Shown here one piece after another: positions 50,785 to 61,500 of a stretch of 64,000 nt of DNA. The translations under genes and the position numbers were made by a program. The stretch is taken from contig NZ_CP183303.1 in assembly GCF_048541585.1 (NCBI RefSeq), positions 1,054,001 through 1,118,000 of the forward strand, read 5' to 3'. This DNA comes from Legionella_C sp048541585 (GTDB lineage: Bacteria > Pseudomonadota > Gammaproteobacteria > Legionellales > Legionellaceae). How positions within the stretch are numbered: position 1 is the first letter of the stretch; every line of letters starts with the position of its first letter. The notes beneath the pieces are model-generated. The model did no database searches. It worked only from the letters and a program-made list of their open reading frames with translations, and was not told where the DNA came from.

Positions 50785-52953
50785 TTGGTAAGGCAAGGTA
50801 TAAAAAGGATCTTTATTTTAGTTTTACTGTTAAATGGGCTAAAAAGTTATGCCATAAACTGGGTCCTTAATAATCCTTATCCCCATGACCAATTAAATAA
50901 AAAAATTTATTATTCTTCATTTGAAGAGCAACCTAAAACGCTTGATCCAGCTCGTGCCTATTCGAGTAATGAATATCAATTTATTGCCCAAATTTATGAG
51001 CCTATTTTGCAGTATGACTATTTTCTTAGACCTTATCAATTGATACCTTTAATCGCTACTGCCATGCCTTCTATTCAGTACTTAAATACTCAATTGAAAA
51101 TGGTTATGCCAGATGCCAACGATATTGCTTATAGTGTTTATACTATTCATATTAAACCTGGCATTTTATATCAACCTCATCCCGCTTTAGCAAAAGATAA
51201 AGATTTGCATTACCTGTACTTAAATTTAACTCCTGATTATTTGGAAGAGCATGATATTTCAGAATTATCTGACTTTCCTCATACAGGTACGCGTGAATTA
51301 ATAGCTGATGATTATATTTATCAAATTAAGCGATTAGCGAATCCGGCTACAAGTTCCCCAATTTATGGATTAATGAGTGAGAAAATAGTTGGTTTTCGTG
51401 AGTTTGCTGCAAAGTTACCGGTTAATCAGGATTTTATTGATCTGAGGAAATATAACTTAAGCGGAGTACAGAAAATAGATAATTATACTTATGAAATTAC
51501 GCTTAAAGGGCAGTACCCTCAATTTATTTTCTGGCTTGCAATGCCATTTTTTTCACCTATTCCTTGGGAGGCTGATCAGTTTTATAGTCAAGCTGGTATG
51601 AAGGATAAAAATTTAACGCTGGATTGGTATCCTATTGGAACAGGTCCATTTATGCTGAGCGAGAATAATCCTAATAGACAAATGACTCTGGATAGAAATC
51701 CTAATTTTCATGAAGAATATTTTCCAACTAACGCAAGTAAAGACGATTTAAACTTAGGATATGCGCACAGTTTAGGGCAACGATTGCCGCTTATTGACCA
51801 AGCTATTTATACACTTGAAAAAGAGGCTATCCCGCGGTGGAATAAATTTCTACAAGGTTATTATGATTTATCTGGAATTAGTGCGGACAGTTATGCGCAA
51901 GCTATTCAAATTAATACGTTAGGAAAACCCGTTTTAAGCCCTGAAATGAAGGCTAAAAAAATTCATTTAACAACGACCGTTGATCAAAGTATTTATTATA
52001 TTGGTTTTAATATGTTAGATCCAATCGTCGGCGGTAATAGTGAACGAGCGCGAAAGCTTAGACTTGCAATTTCCATTGCCATTAATTATGAAGAAAGCAT
52101 TACCATTTTTTTAAATGGTCGTGGCCTTGCGGCGCAAGGACCAATTCCACCTGGTATTTTTGGTTATAAAGAAGGCAAAGCAGGACTTAATCCTTATGTA
52201 TATTTTTGGAATGGGAAAAAAGGAGAAAGACATGGTATTGAAGTTGCAAAAGAACTCATGCGCCAAGCAGGTTACCCTAATGGTTATGATCCAAAGACCC
52301 AAAGAGCATTGATCTTACATTACGATGTATCTATAACAACTGGGCCAGATGAAAAGTCACAATTAGAATGGATGCGTAAACAATTAGATAAAATTGGTAT
52401 TGATTTAAATGTTCAGGCAACACAATACAATCGCTTCCAAGAAAAAATGAGCAGTGGTAATACCCAACTTTTTAGTTGGGGTTGGCTTGCTGACTATCCT
52501 GATCCAGAAAATTTTTTGGTTATGCTCTATGGACCTAACGGCAAAGTTTTACACGGTGGTGAGAATGCATCCAATTATAATAATCAAGAATATAACCAAT
52601 TATTTGATTTAATGAAAAATCTGCCTAATGGTGCTAAACGCCAGGCAATTATCGACCGTATGGTCGAAATAGTAAGGCATGATGCACCTTGGGTATGGGG
52701 GGTTAATACTGAAACCTTCGACCTCACGCAACAGTGGTTGTCATTAACAAAGCCTAATATGATTAGTTTAAATTCATTAAAATATTTAACCGTTGATAGT
52801 TCATTACGTAATCAGTTAAGGCTCTTATGGAATAAACCAATTTTATGGCCTTTTTTTATTATTTTATTTGGCTTATTTATTTTATTAATATTGCCCATTT
52901 TTATTGTCCATAGGCGAACAGAAAAACAACAGGCTAGGCGTATTAAACTATGA
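50785..52953 (+). CDS. peptide/solute ABC transporter substrate-binding protein with C-terminal membrane anchor
   Basis: The 722-residue protein is a type-5 (oligopeptide-type) solute-binding protein: EEQPKTLDPARAYSSNEYQF, QIYEPILQYDY, YPIGTGPFMLSENNPN and the C-terminal lobe with FSWGWLADYPDPENFLVMLY. It has a signal peptide (about residues 1-24, ending KSYA) with no lipobox. Unusually, a membrane helix near the C-terminus (PILWPFFIILFGLFILLILP) is followed by basic residues, so it is probably anchored in the inner membrane. I use the TTG start at 50785 with TAGGA eight bases upstream. The permease gene overlaps its stop by four bases. Confidence 0.85.
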   Translation: MVRQGIKRIFILVLLLNGLKSYAINWVLNNPYPHDQLNKKIYYSSFEEQPKTLDPARAYSSNEYQFIAQIYEPILQYDYFLRPYQLIPLIATAMPSIQYLNTQLKMVMPDANDIAYSVYTIHIKPGILYQPHPALAKDKDLHYLYLNLTPDYLEEHDISELSDFPHTGTRELIADDYIYQIKRLANPATSSPIYGLMSEKIVGFREFAAKLPVNQDFIDLRKYNLSGVQKIDNYTYEITLKGQYPQFIFWLAMPFFSPIPWEADQFYSQAGMKDKNLTLDWYPIGTGPFMLSENNPNRQMTLDRNPNFHEEYFPTNASKDDLNLGYAHSLGQRLPLIDQAIYTLEKEAIPRWNKFLQGYYDLSGISADSYAQAIQINTLGKPVLSPEMKAKKIHLTTTVDQSIYYIGFNMLDPIVGGNSERARKLRLAISIAINYEESITIFLNGRGLAAQGPIPPGIFGYKEGKAGLNPYVYFWNGKKGERHGIEVAKELMRQAGYPNGYDPKTQRALILHYDVSITTGPDEKSQLEWMRKQLDKIGIDLNVQATQYNRFQEKMSSGNTQLFSWGWLADYPDPENFLVMLYGPNGKVLHGGENASNYNNQEYNQLFDLMKNLPNGAKRQAIIDRMVEIVRHDAPWVWGVNTETFDLTQQWLSLTKPNMISLNSLKYLTVDSSLRNQLRLLWNKPILWPFFIILFGLFILLILPIFIVHRRTEKQQARRIKL

Positions 52954-53927
52954 TCTATTATTTTATTAGGCGTGTACTTTATGCAATTCCTATATTAATC
53001 GGTATTAATATAATAACTTTTGCCTTATTTTTTATGGTTAATTCTCCTGACGATATGGCACGCATGCAACTTGGCCAGAAACACATTAAACAGGCTGCTA
53101 TAGTGCAGTGGAAGGTGCAACATGGTTATAATTTACCACTATTTTATAATGAAGCTAAGCAAGGCTTAGAGCAATTCACGCAGACCTTATTTTTTCAAAA
53201 ATCATTAAAATTATTTATTTTTGATTTCGGCATGTCAGATGCAGGGCGTGATATTAGCTTTGATATTTCTCATCGTATGTGGCCAAGCTTAACTATTGCT
53301 ATTCCTATTTTAATTGTAGGGATAGGCGTTAATATTTTTTTGGCTATGTGTATGGCTTTTTTTCGCTCTACTTATTTAGATTTAAGTGGTGTAGTGCTTT
53401 GTATTATCTTAATGTCTATCTCAAGTTTATTTTATATTATTGGAGGCCAATATATTTTTGGTAAAGTACTACGTTGGGTACCTATTTCAGGTTATGACAA
53501 TGGTTTAAGTAGTATTAAATTTGTAATATTACCAATTTTGGTTGCGATAATAAGTGATATTGGTGCAGAGTCACGATGGTATCGAACCTTATTTTTAGAG
53601 GAAATGAATAAAGAATATGTAAAAACGGCACGTGCTAAAGGCTTATCTGAAACGAAAGTATTACTTAAACATGTTTTAAAGAATGCCATGTTACCCATCT
53701 TAACGGGTATTGTAGTTATTATCCCTTCTTTGTTTATGGGTAGTTTAATTTTAGAATCCTTTTTTGGTGTTCCTGGCTTAGGTAGTTATATTATTGATGC
53801 TATCGGTCAACAAGATTTTGCAATTGTAAGAGCGATGGTTTTCTTAGGCTCGGTATTATACATAGTAGGCTTAGTATTAACCGATCTCTCCTACCTTTGG
53901 GCTGATCCACGTGTAAGGTTAACTTAA
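52950..53927 (+). CDS. peptide-type ABC transporter permease (DppB/OppB-like)
   Basis: The 325-residue protein has six membrane segments, the N-terminal FIRRVLYAIPILIGINIITF typical of DppB, and the coupling loop EYVKTARAKGLSETKVLLKHV. It ends VLTDLSYLWADPRVRLT like other DppB proteins. A periplasmic stretch between the first two helices is longer than usual (about residues 35-100). It overlaps the binding-protein gene by four bases and its stop overlaps the next start (TAATG), so all three genes are coupled. Confidence 0.9.
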   Translation: MIYYFIRRVLYAIPILIGINIITFALFFMVNSPDDMARMQLGQKHIKQAAIVQWKVQHGYNLPLFYNEAKQGLEQFTQTLFFQKSLKLFIFDFGMSDAGRDISFDISHRMWPSLTIAIPILIVGIGVNIFLAMCMAFFRSTYLDLSGVVLCIILMSISSLFYIIGGQYIFGKVLRWVPISGYDNGLSSIKFVILPILVAIISDIGAESRWYRTLFLEEMNKEYVKTARAKGLSETKVLLKHVLKNAMLPILTGIVVIIPSLFMGSLILESFFGVPGLGSYIIDAIGQQDFAIVRAMVFLGSVLYIVGLVLTDLSYLWADPRVRLT

Positions 53928-55282
53928 TGGATTTATTATGGACTGATCAATGGTATTTAATCTTAATTGGAATTAGTCTAATTACCATTGCATTTAATTT
54001 GCGCAAGAAGCCGTTTAGACAATCTTGTCTTTATCTAATTTATAATCCTATTGCTTTAAGCGCAGGTATTATTTTAATCTTTTTTTTGCTTATTAGCGTC
54101 TTAGACTCAATTCATTTTCGTACTTCTGAAAAGGAGGGCAAGAATGATTTAGTTTCTCTCTTAGATAAATTAATGGCGCCCGTGGGACAGATGTATGAAA
54201 AAACTTATTCAGCCCCGTTAGCTTTAAAGCTCTATAGTATTGAAACAGAAATTGTTAATGGCAAAGCTAAACAAATTTATCCAAAGTTACAATATCCACC
54301 TGCCGATATTAAAACACCTGCTCAAAAACACCAATTTATTATGTCGCTTTTTAAGAAATCGTTAATACAGAGTGTATTAGCGTTTACAATCTTCATAATA
54401 TTAGCTGGATTTATCTGTTGGACTTTTAAGTTAATTAAAAAAAACACGCTGCCCGCTAGCTTTATTGCTGGCTTAATTACGCTGTTTCTGTGTTTATTTT
54501 TTCTATTCTTTAGTTATTGGTTATCACGCTACTTTCATCTTTTTGGTACAGGCAAAATTGGTCAAGACATCTTTTATTACACCGTTAAAAGTATTAGAAC
54601 AGGATTAATAATCGGTACTCTAACTACTTTATTTATGCTACCTTTAGCTATTGTCTGTGGCATTGCAGCTGGTTATTTTGGTGGATTAATAGATGATATT
54701 ATTCAGTATGTATATACCACCTTAAGCTCTATTCCAGGTGTTTTGCTGATTACCGCTTCCGTTTTATCTATGCAAACTTATATTGCTAATCACCCTGAGC
54801 AATTTTCAACCCTACAAGAAAGTGCTGATGCACGCTTGTTAGCATTCTGTTTAATTTTAGGGGTTACTAGCTGGACTAGTTTATGCCGAATTTTACGTGC
54901 TGAAGCATTAAAATTACGTGAAATTGATTTTGTTTTAGCAGCAAAGGCTTTAGGTAGTAGTTCTTGGAGGATTCTTTATAAGCATCTATTACCTAATGTG
55001 ATGCCTATTGTGGTAATTAACGTAGTGCTTGATTTTAGTTTTTTAGTTTTAGCAGAAGCTGTTTTGTCCTATGTTGGTGTTGGGGTATCGCCAATGACTA
55101 TTAGCTGGGGAAATATGATTAATAGTGCACGCCTTGAGTTAGCACGCGAACCTACAGTATGGTGGCCAATGATGGCAGCTTTTTTGTTTATGTTTATATT
55201 AGTGCTGGTCATTAATTTATTTGCAGATGCTATAAGGGAAGCCTTTGACCCCTATAGAGTCAGAAGAGAAAGATTTAATTAA
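53927..55282 (+). CDS. peptide-type ABC transporter permease (DppC/OppC-like)
   Basis: The 451-residue protein is longer than a usual DppC (about 300) because of an added N-terminal region with two extra membrane segments and a periplasmic stretch (about residues 60-140), resembling YejE-type permeases. The core has GTGKIGQDIFYYTVKSIRTG, the coupling loop DFVLAAKALGSSSWRILYKH, and LAEAVLSYVGVGVSPMTISW. No ATPase gene follows; the next genes are unrelated. The ATP-binding subunit must be encoded elsewhere or shared. Confidence 0.88.
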   Translation: MDLLWTDQWYLILIGISLITIAFNLRKKPFRQSCLYLIYNPIALSAGIILIFFLLISVLDSIHFRTSEKEGKNDLVSLLDKLMAPVGQMYEKTYSAPLALKLYSIETEIVNGKAKQIYPKLQYPPADIKTPAQKHQFIMSLFKKSLIQSVLAFTIFIILAGFICWTFKLIKKNTLPASFIAGLITLFLCLFFLFFSYWLSRYFHLFGTGKIGQDIFYYTVKSIRTGLIIGTLTTLFMLPLAIVCGIAAGYFGGLIDDIIQYVYTTLSSIPGVLLITASVLSMQTYIANHPEQFSTLQESADARLLAFCLILGVTSWTSLCRILRAEALKLREIDFVLAAKALGSSSWRILYKHLLPNVMPIVVINVVLDFSFLVLAEAVLSYVGVGVSPMTISWGNMINSARLELAREPTVWWPMMAAFLFMFILVLVINLFADAIREAFDPYRVRRERFN

Positions 55283-55347
55283 ATAAATCACTTAATTAGC
55301 TTAATTTCATGATAGTATAGGGCAACCGAATTTAAATCAGGTGCCTT

Positions 55348-55701
55348 ATGCGTATAATTTTTTCATTATTTATGATTACCTTACTTTCTTTTGGTTTAGT
55401 GGTTAATGAAGCAGCTGCAAAGCGATTTGGAGGCGGGCGCGCTATAGGTTTTCCTCGTGCTACTTCTTATAGTAAAGCGGCCCCAAAACAATCCTCTTCA
55501 GTTAATCGCAATGTAGGTAGCCGCTGGAAAAGTGGTCTAGCAGGTTTTGTGCTTGGTGGCTTATTAGCTAGTCTCTTTTTTGGGCATGGTTTTGGTAGCG
55601 CTCTATTTTCATGGTTTATTATAGCTGGATTAATATTTATTATTGTTCGTCTATTTCGTGCACCATTTCGTAATAATCAGCAAAGAAGAGATTGGCATTA
55701 A
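55348..55701 (+). CDS. small exported membrane protein, Tim44-like N-terminal part
   Basis: The 117-residue protein has a signal peptide (ending NEAAAKRF), a glycine-rich start of the mature part (KRFGGGRAIGF), and a pair of hydrophobic segments (GLAGFVLGGLLASLFFGHGF and FSWFIIAGLIFIIVRLF) with a basic end. This resembles the N-terminal half of bacterial Tim44-like-domain proteins, which normally continue with a globular domain of 150 residues or more that is absent here. It may be a natural short form. It lies between the permease operon and another membrane protein. Confidence 0.65.
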   Translation: MRIIFSLFMITLLSFGLVVNEAAAKRFGGGRAIGFPRATSYSKAAPKQSSSVNRNVGSRWKSGLAGFVLGGLLASLFFGHGFGSALFSWFIIAGLIFIIVRLFRAPFRNNQQRRDWH

Positions 55702-55717
55702 ACCCGTATAAAGACTT

Positions 55718-56380
55718 ATGGGAAGCTTAATAAGCATGGACGCTACTATTATTACGGGTTTAATTAGCTGTTTTTCTGCTATTTTACTAGGGCTAGGAGA
55801 ATTTCTATTAGTTCCTGGTATCGCTAATGATAATAGGTCTTTCCCGTCTTTTAGCTTAGCAAGCTCGCCAAAATACTTAAAGAGAGGTTATTTTATTTTT
55901 GTACTAACAGCCCCTTTCTATGTATTAGGATTCTGGCATCTATATAAGATGCTAGAGCCTGGAGCTGGGATATTGCCATTAACGATAGTTTTTTTAGCAG
56001 GATATAGTTTTATTATTCAGCTAGCCTGGGTTAGTTTAAGAACTATAATTAGTTTAATAGTAAAAACGCAACTAGGACCTAAGCACCTAACTTCATTAAT
56101 GCAAGGCTATCAATTTTATGATAAAACCTTGTTAGGAATTATGCGCTTTATTTTACAAGTTTATTCTGTTTTTTTTATTTATCTAGTTTGGCAAGGCGCT
56201 ACTAATTATCCAATTTGGATGATAATTTTTAATCCTATAGTGCTTTTAACTTTAATTTTTATCGTTTATATGATTTTGCCTTCCATTGGTAAATACCTTA
56301 TGCCCATCTCGGTGCATATTGCTAACGCTATTTTTTTTGCTCTATCAACATATTTAGCATTTCGTTTAAAATTTAAATAA
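55718..56380 (+). CDS. multi-pass membrane protein, possibly DUF6796 family
   Basis: The 220-residue protein has about six hydrophobic helices, with IITGLISCFSAILLGLGEFL and LVPGIANDNRSFPSFSLASS near the start and MLPSIGKYLMP-type sequence near the end. It resembles, from memory, DUF6796, a family of unknown function. An alternative start at 55736 (MDATIITG) is as plausible as 55718; neither has a good ribosome binding site. It follows the small exported protein by 16 bp. Confidence 0.6.
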   Translation: MGSLISMDATIITGLISCFSAILLGLGEFLLVPGIANDNRSFPSFSLASSPKYLKRGYFIFVLTAPFYVLGFWHLYKMLEPGAGILPLTIVFLAGYSFIIQLAWVSLRTIISLIVKTQLGPKHLTSLMQGYQFYDKTLLGIMRFILQVYSVFFIYLVWQGATNYPIWMIIFNPIVLLTLIFIVYMILPSIGKYLMPISVHIANAIFFALSTYLAFRLKFK

Positions 56381-56498
56381 ATTCGGATTGCTAATGTAAC
56401 CTATAGTTAATTATATTTTTTAGCACATTACCTTAAAAGTTGGTTTAAAATGGATAAGTGACTTCTTAAAGAAAAAGTAGAAGTTAATTTAATAAAGA

Positions 56499-57323
56499 TT
56501 AGCAAGAAAGAAGTAATTCAGGTCTATATTCAAAGTGCATGCTGTCATAGTGATACCATTTACCGCCCCAAATGAAGCCATATTTTTCAAAAATTGGAAC
56601 AATTTCCCATGGAACACTATTGTAATAGGGTAGGGGGGCAGCCTCTATAATAGGTTTGTTAGCCTTTTTAAGGTCCCACTGCCAATAATCAGATTTATCG
56701 GCGTTAATATCTATAGTCATTCCAAAACTATGGTTACTAAGTCGATGCGTATTAGCAATCAAACGCCAGGTAAATGTTCCACTTGGATTATCTAGGAAGG
56801 GGATGTAATTAGGGTGTTTTTGTACGAGTACCTCTAATTCTTTAGAAATATTTTTTAATTTTTGATCTACTTGATTAACCGTGGTAACACGTAAAGGATA
56901 GCTATGACCAAATACTTTAGGCATCCAATATATAGTGATTAAATGCTTTTTCACCTCATCTTCAGTATTGCCATACATTTTACGAAAAAAGGGCTCATAA
57001 CGTATGCGGCCTGGATCATCTTTAGGACGGTAATTTTTAGGATTAGCTGGTATGCCAGGTTTATAACAAATATTGACAATTTGATTGCTTAGTGAAGGGT
57101 GATCTAATTTTTCTTGTTCGGTTTTATTAAATTTTTTTTCTTGATGAGCCATGCGTGTACCGTCTGTCCAAACGATATAATTTTCGGAAACGGCATGTAT
57201 TTGGTCTGGATAAGCTTTTTTAAGGCGAGCTAAGTCCGTTAATTCAGCATTCACATTACTATTAATAGCACATAGTAGGAAGATACATAAATAAAGTGGT
57301 AGTAATCTAAATAATTGCAACAA
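56499..57323 (-). CDS. exported M15-family (VanY-like) peptidase
   Basis: The 274-residue protein has a signal peptide (about residues 1-26, ending NSNVNA). Its C-terminal domain has the M15 metallopeptidase pattern: TWRLIANTHRLSNHSFGMTI followed by DIN, giving the zinc His and Asp, then NSVPWEIVPIFEKYGFIWGG and YHYDSMHFEYRP with the catalytic Glu region and final zinc His. Family members cut D-Ala-D-Ala or L-Ala-D-Glu bonds in peptidoglycan. It is single, with about 200 bp of non-coding sequence upstream. Substrate specificity cannot be read. Confidence 0.85.
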   Translation of the reverse strand: MLQLFRLLPLYLCIFLLCAINSNVNAELTDLARLKKAYPDQIHAVSENYIVWTDGTRMAHQEKKFNKTEQEKLDHPSLSNQIVNICYKPGIPANPKNYRPKDDPGRIRYEPFFRKMYGNTEDEVKKHLITIYWMPKVFGHSYPLRVTTVNQVDQKLKNISKELEVLVQKHPNYIPFLDNPSGTFTWRLIANTHRLSNHSFGMTIDINADKSDYWQWDLKKANKPIIEAAPLPYYNSVPWEIVPIFEKYGFIWGGKWYHYDSMHFEYRPELLLSC

Positions 57324-57521
57324 AACTTACCCGTTATTAAAAAAATAAAACAAAGTGGATCAAAATTATAAATTTATTTTATATAAAGCACAATTAAATT
57401 TTAGATATTTTATTTAAGTACCAATTGGGTTTTAATTAACAAATAGATATAAATATACTAATTTACTTCTCTAAGTAGTAGAACAGGAGAATAAATAAGG
57501 GCAACAGTTTAGAAGGAAATT

Positions 57522-58139
57522 TTAAGTTATTTGCGGTAACTCAGTAAAACTATTATCACCATTGTTTTTGAAAACAAAACTTTGCCAATTATTAGTTTGT
57601 TGCTTCTTTTTATTAGACTTGCAATAAGTTGTTAAAAACAAATCTACTGCACCGGTTTTTTGCAAATCGGTAATAGCCATAAAAATAGGTATATGGTTGT
57701 CAGCAAGATTAATATTAAGTTTTTTGATATTAAATATTCCCTGCAGATTTTCATAAAGATAAATTCCATCCCTTCGTGCTACAAATAAATCGGGTAAACC
57801 GTTTCCATTGACATCTACAGCTATCGCACAATATGAATTATTATGAAAATTTCCGAGCCCTACTTGTTCGGAAACATCAATTAGTTGTTCATCTTTAAGC
57901 AGAAATAGTTTATCAGCTTGATTATTGCCGCCAATAAATAAGTATCGTTCTCCCTTAGCATGCAAATCTAAAATAGCAGTGTTTTGGTAAGGAAAATGGG
58001 GAGCGAAATTGGCAGAATAATTACCATCAATATCTTTTTTTCTTAAGCGGATATGACGCTTAGTTATAGAAGTAAATTTTTTAATTAATAACGCTCCAAG
58101 AATAATAATAAGCGAAGCTATAATAATTTTTATAATCAT
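57522..58139 (-). CDS. exported FG-GAP/VCBS-like repeat protein, probably truncated
   Basis: The 205-residue protein has one N-terminal membrane helix (MIIKIIIASLIIILGALLIK), then beta-propeller-type repeats. DVNGNGLPDLFVARRDGIYLY is a clear FG-GAP/VCBS calcium-loop repeat (DxNxNGxxD), and VFKNNGDNSFTELP belongs to the next blade. Related CRTAC1-type proteins carry more blades (400 aa or more), so this one seems cut at the C-terminus, though no frameshift continuation is visible after the stop. Possibly a surface or periplasmic protein; function unknown. Confidence 0.6.
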   Translation of the reverse strand: MIIKIIIASLIIILGALLIKKFTSITKRHIRLRKKDIDGNYSANFAPHFPYQNTAILDLHAKGERYLFIGGNNQADKLFLLKDEQLIDVSEQVGLGNFHNNSYCAIAVDVNGNGLPDLFVARRDGIYLYENLQGIFNIKKLNINLADNHIPIFMAITDLQKTGAVDLFLTTYCKSNKKKQQTNNWQSFVFKNNGDNSFTELPQIT

Positions 58140-58316
58140 ACTAAGCTCTTAAAATATAACTTTGAATTCTTTGATTATAATAAATTTATAAGAGAGGTGC
58201 TTAAAAATATAAAAAAGGAATTTATTGATTAGTAAATTTGCAGGTTCTTACTTAATTAAAAATTTTAAATTTATAAAGGGTACCCATAACCGAAAGTATT
58301 AATTACAATAATCCTC

Positions 58317-58442
58317 TATAGCATCATCCCCTAAATTTTAGACAAGACAAAAGTGCGTGAGGCGAGATAGTGTACCTCAGCAGTACATACTTAAGCTAAA
58401 TGAGTTGGTAACGTTATATAAAGCTTGATGGGTGATGCTATA
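58317..58442. repeat. 126-bp element with inverted ends upstream of dnaE
   Basis: TATAGCATCATCCC (58317-58330) and GGGTGATGCTATA (58430-58442) are inverted ends with one mismatch. The inside has short complementary stretches but is less palindromic than other elements here. It lies between the FG-GAP protein gene and dnaE, about 125 bp before the dnaE start. No coding capacity; MITE-like. The remaining non-coding sequence at 58140-58567 shows nothing I can name. Confidence 0.5.
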
Positions 58443-58567
58443 CAAATTCAATCGTAATAATCAATGGTTAGTGTATTTAGATTAAGTCTTTATATCTTAA
58501 ATACTAGAATTGTTTATCTGCGTTGACGTTGCTTTATTTATATATTTAGTATAGCTAGGACTACTTC

Positions 58568-61500
58568 ATGCGATCGCAATTTGTTCATCTACGTCTACAT
58601 ACAGAATTCTCCTTAGTTGATGGATTAGTAGGTATTAAGCCACTAATGAAGACCGTGATTAAGCGTGGTATGAATACTATTGCTGTGACTGATTTTTGTA
58701 ATTTATTTGCGGCAGTAAAAGTATTTAAAGCCGCGGTTGATACTGGCGTAAAACCTATTATTGGTAGTGATCTACCTTGTTATTTTCAAGATCAACCACC
58801 AAATGTTAGTTCATCCCTACTAGTTTTATGTCAAGATAATATAGGTTATCGCAATTTAACGTGTTTAATTTCGAAAGCCTATTTAGAAGGCCAATATCAA
58901 GGGCAACCTCGTGTTCAATATGAATGGTTGGCTGATTTTTCCGAAGGTTTAATTGTTTTATCAGGTGGTTGCAAAGGTGTTATTGGTAAGGCTCTATTAG
59001 CTGATGATTTAACACAAGCTTATGAATTAGCCCGCTATTTTTCGCAATTATTTCCTAATCGATTCTATCTTGAAATCCAGCGCACCGGTAAACCCGAAGA
59101 GGCTCTGTATAATGAACAAGTAATCAAAATTGCTGAGGAATTAAATTTACCTATAGTTGCTACAAATGCAGTGCTTTTTCTTGAAAAAGATGATTTTGAT
59201 GCTCATGAAGCACGTGTATGTATTCATCAAGGATGTACCTTAGCTGATCCAAGGCGAATACCTGAATATAGCCCGCAACAATATCTTCGTTCAGCTGAGG
59301 AAATGATCGCGTTATTTAATGATTTACCGCAGGCTATTGAAAATACTGTACAAATTAGTCAACGCTGTACAGTAAAATTGGATCTAGGAAATAATTTTCT
59401 ACCTACTTTTCCTATTCCGGAAAAGTTTACTGTTGAAAGTTATTTGTCGCAATTAGCCAAAAAAGGTTTAGAAGAGCGGCTAGCAATCATTTTTCGTAAT
59501 CAACCACTTGCAGAAGTAGAAATAAAACGCGTCCCTTATGATAAGCGTCTGCAATTAGAGCTTGATGTTATTAATAATATGGGCTTTCCAGGGTATTTTT
59601 TGATTGTTGCTGATTTTATTCAATGGGCTAAAAACAACGGCGTACCTGTTGGGCCAGGACGGGGCTCCGGTGCAGGTTCATTAGTTGCTTATGCGCTTAA
59701 TATAACGGATCTTGACCCATTAATTTATGAATTACTTTTTGAGCGATTTTTAAATCCTGAACGTGTTTCAATGCCTGATTTTGATATTGATTTTTGCATG
59801 GAAGGACGTGACCGCGTTATTGATTATGTTGCTGAAAAGTATGGCAGACACAGTGTATCTCAAATTATAACGTTTGGTACCATGACAGCTAAGGCTGTTG
59901 TGCGTGATGTGGGACGTGTTTTAGGACATCCGTATGGCTTTGTAGATAAAATTGCTAAATTAATTCCTTTTGAGATTGGGATTACGCTTGAAAAAGCATT
60001 GCAAGATGAAGAAGAACTACGTTTACGTTATCAAGAAGAGGAAGAAGTTAAGGAACTTATTGATCTAGCATTAAAATTAGAGGGTGTCACGCGTAATGCA
60101 GGTAAACATGCAGGCGGTGTAGTAATTGCGCCGTCAAAACTTACAGACTTTACTGCTATTTATTGTGAAGAAGGTTCACAACAAATTGTTAGCCAGTTTG
60201 ATAAAGATGACGTTGAAGCAGTAGGTTTAGTAAAATTTGATTTTCTAGGGTTGCGAACGCTCACAATTATTGATTGGGCGCTTAAAATTATCAATCAACA
60301 AAAGCGTGATGAGCAAAAGGAAGAAATAGATATTGCTCTAATTCCTACCGACGATGTTGCAACCTTTAATCTCCTTAAAGCTTGTCAAACTACCGCAGTA
60401 TTCCAGTTAGAATCAAGAGGAATGAAAGAACTTATTAATCGCCTCCAGCCTGACTGTTTTGAAGATATTATCGCGTTAGTAGCGCTATTTCGCCCAGGCC
60501 CCTTACAATCTGGTATGGTTGATGATTTTATCGACCGCAAACATGGAAGGGCCAAAGTAGAATACCCACATCCTGATCTTGAATCAATTTTAAAACCTAC
60601 TTATGGCGTAATTTTATATCAAGAGCAGGTCATGCAAATCGCCCAAGTTTTAGCAAATTATACTTTAGGCGCTGCAGATTTGCTTAGAAGAGCTATGGGT
60701 AAGAAAAAGCCAGAAGAAATGGCCAAGCAGCGAACTATTTTTACAGAGGGTGCTGTTGCTAGAGGAGTTGCAGAGGAAACAGCAACTTATATTTTTGATT
60801 TAATGGAAAAATTCGCCGGTTACGGCTTTAACAAATCTCATTCAGCAGCTTATGCACTAGTCGCTTACCAAACAGCTTGGTTAAAAGCGCATTATCCCGC
60901 TGCTTTTATGGCGGCAGTCTTATCTTCAGATATGGATAATACTGATAAAGTGGTTAATTTTATTAATGAAAGTAAGCAGATGAATTTAAAAGTTTTACCA
61001 CCTTCAGTTAACTTATCGACTCTTACTTTTACAGTAAGCAAAGAACAGACTATTTTATATGGTTTAGGGGCAATTAAGGGAGTTGGTGAGTCTGCTATTA
61101 ATTGTATTGTCAATGAACGCGAGCAACAGGGACCGTACGAAAATTTATTTGATTTTTGCCGCAGGCTTGATTTACGCAAGGTTAATCGACGTGTTCTAGA
61201 AGCATTAATTAAAAGTGGGGCAATGGATGATTGGAAAGTAGAGCGATCAGTGCTTTTCGAATCATTAGAAAAAGCCTTAAAACTGGCTGATAAAGTACAA
61301 CAAAATCAAACAACAGGGCAGGGGGATTTATTTTCATTATTTAATGAAGAATCAGTGAGCGAAGAGGATTATTGTACATGTAAACCTTGGCCTGCTATAC
61401 AAAGGCTCGAGGGCGAAAAAGAAACATTAGGGTTTTATTTAACAGGCCATCCTGCCACACATTATATGGAAGAATTTAAAGCCTACACTACACCGGTTGT

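Noticed and set aside
58523..58552. TTGACG and TAGTAT, 18 bases apart, before dnaE
   Set aside because: The predicted start of transcription would leave fewer than ten bases before the ATG and no room for the ribosome binding site, so it is not convincing as the dnaE promoter.
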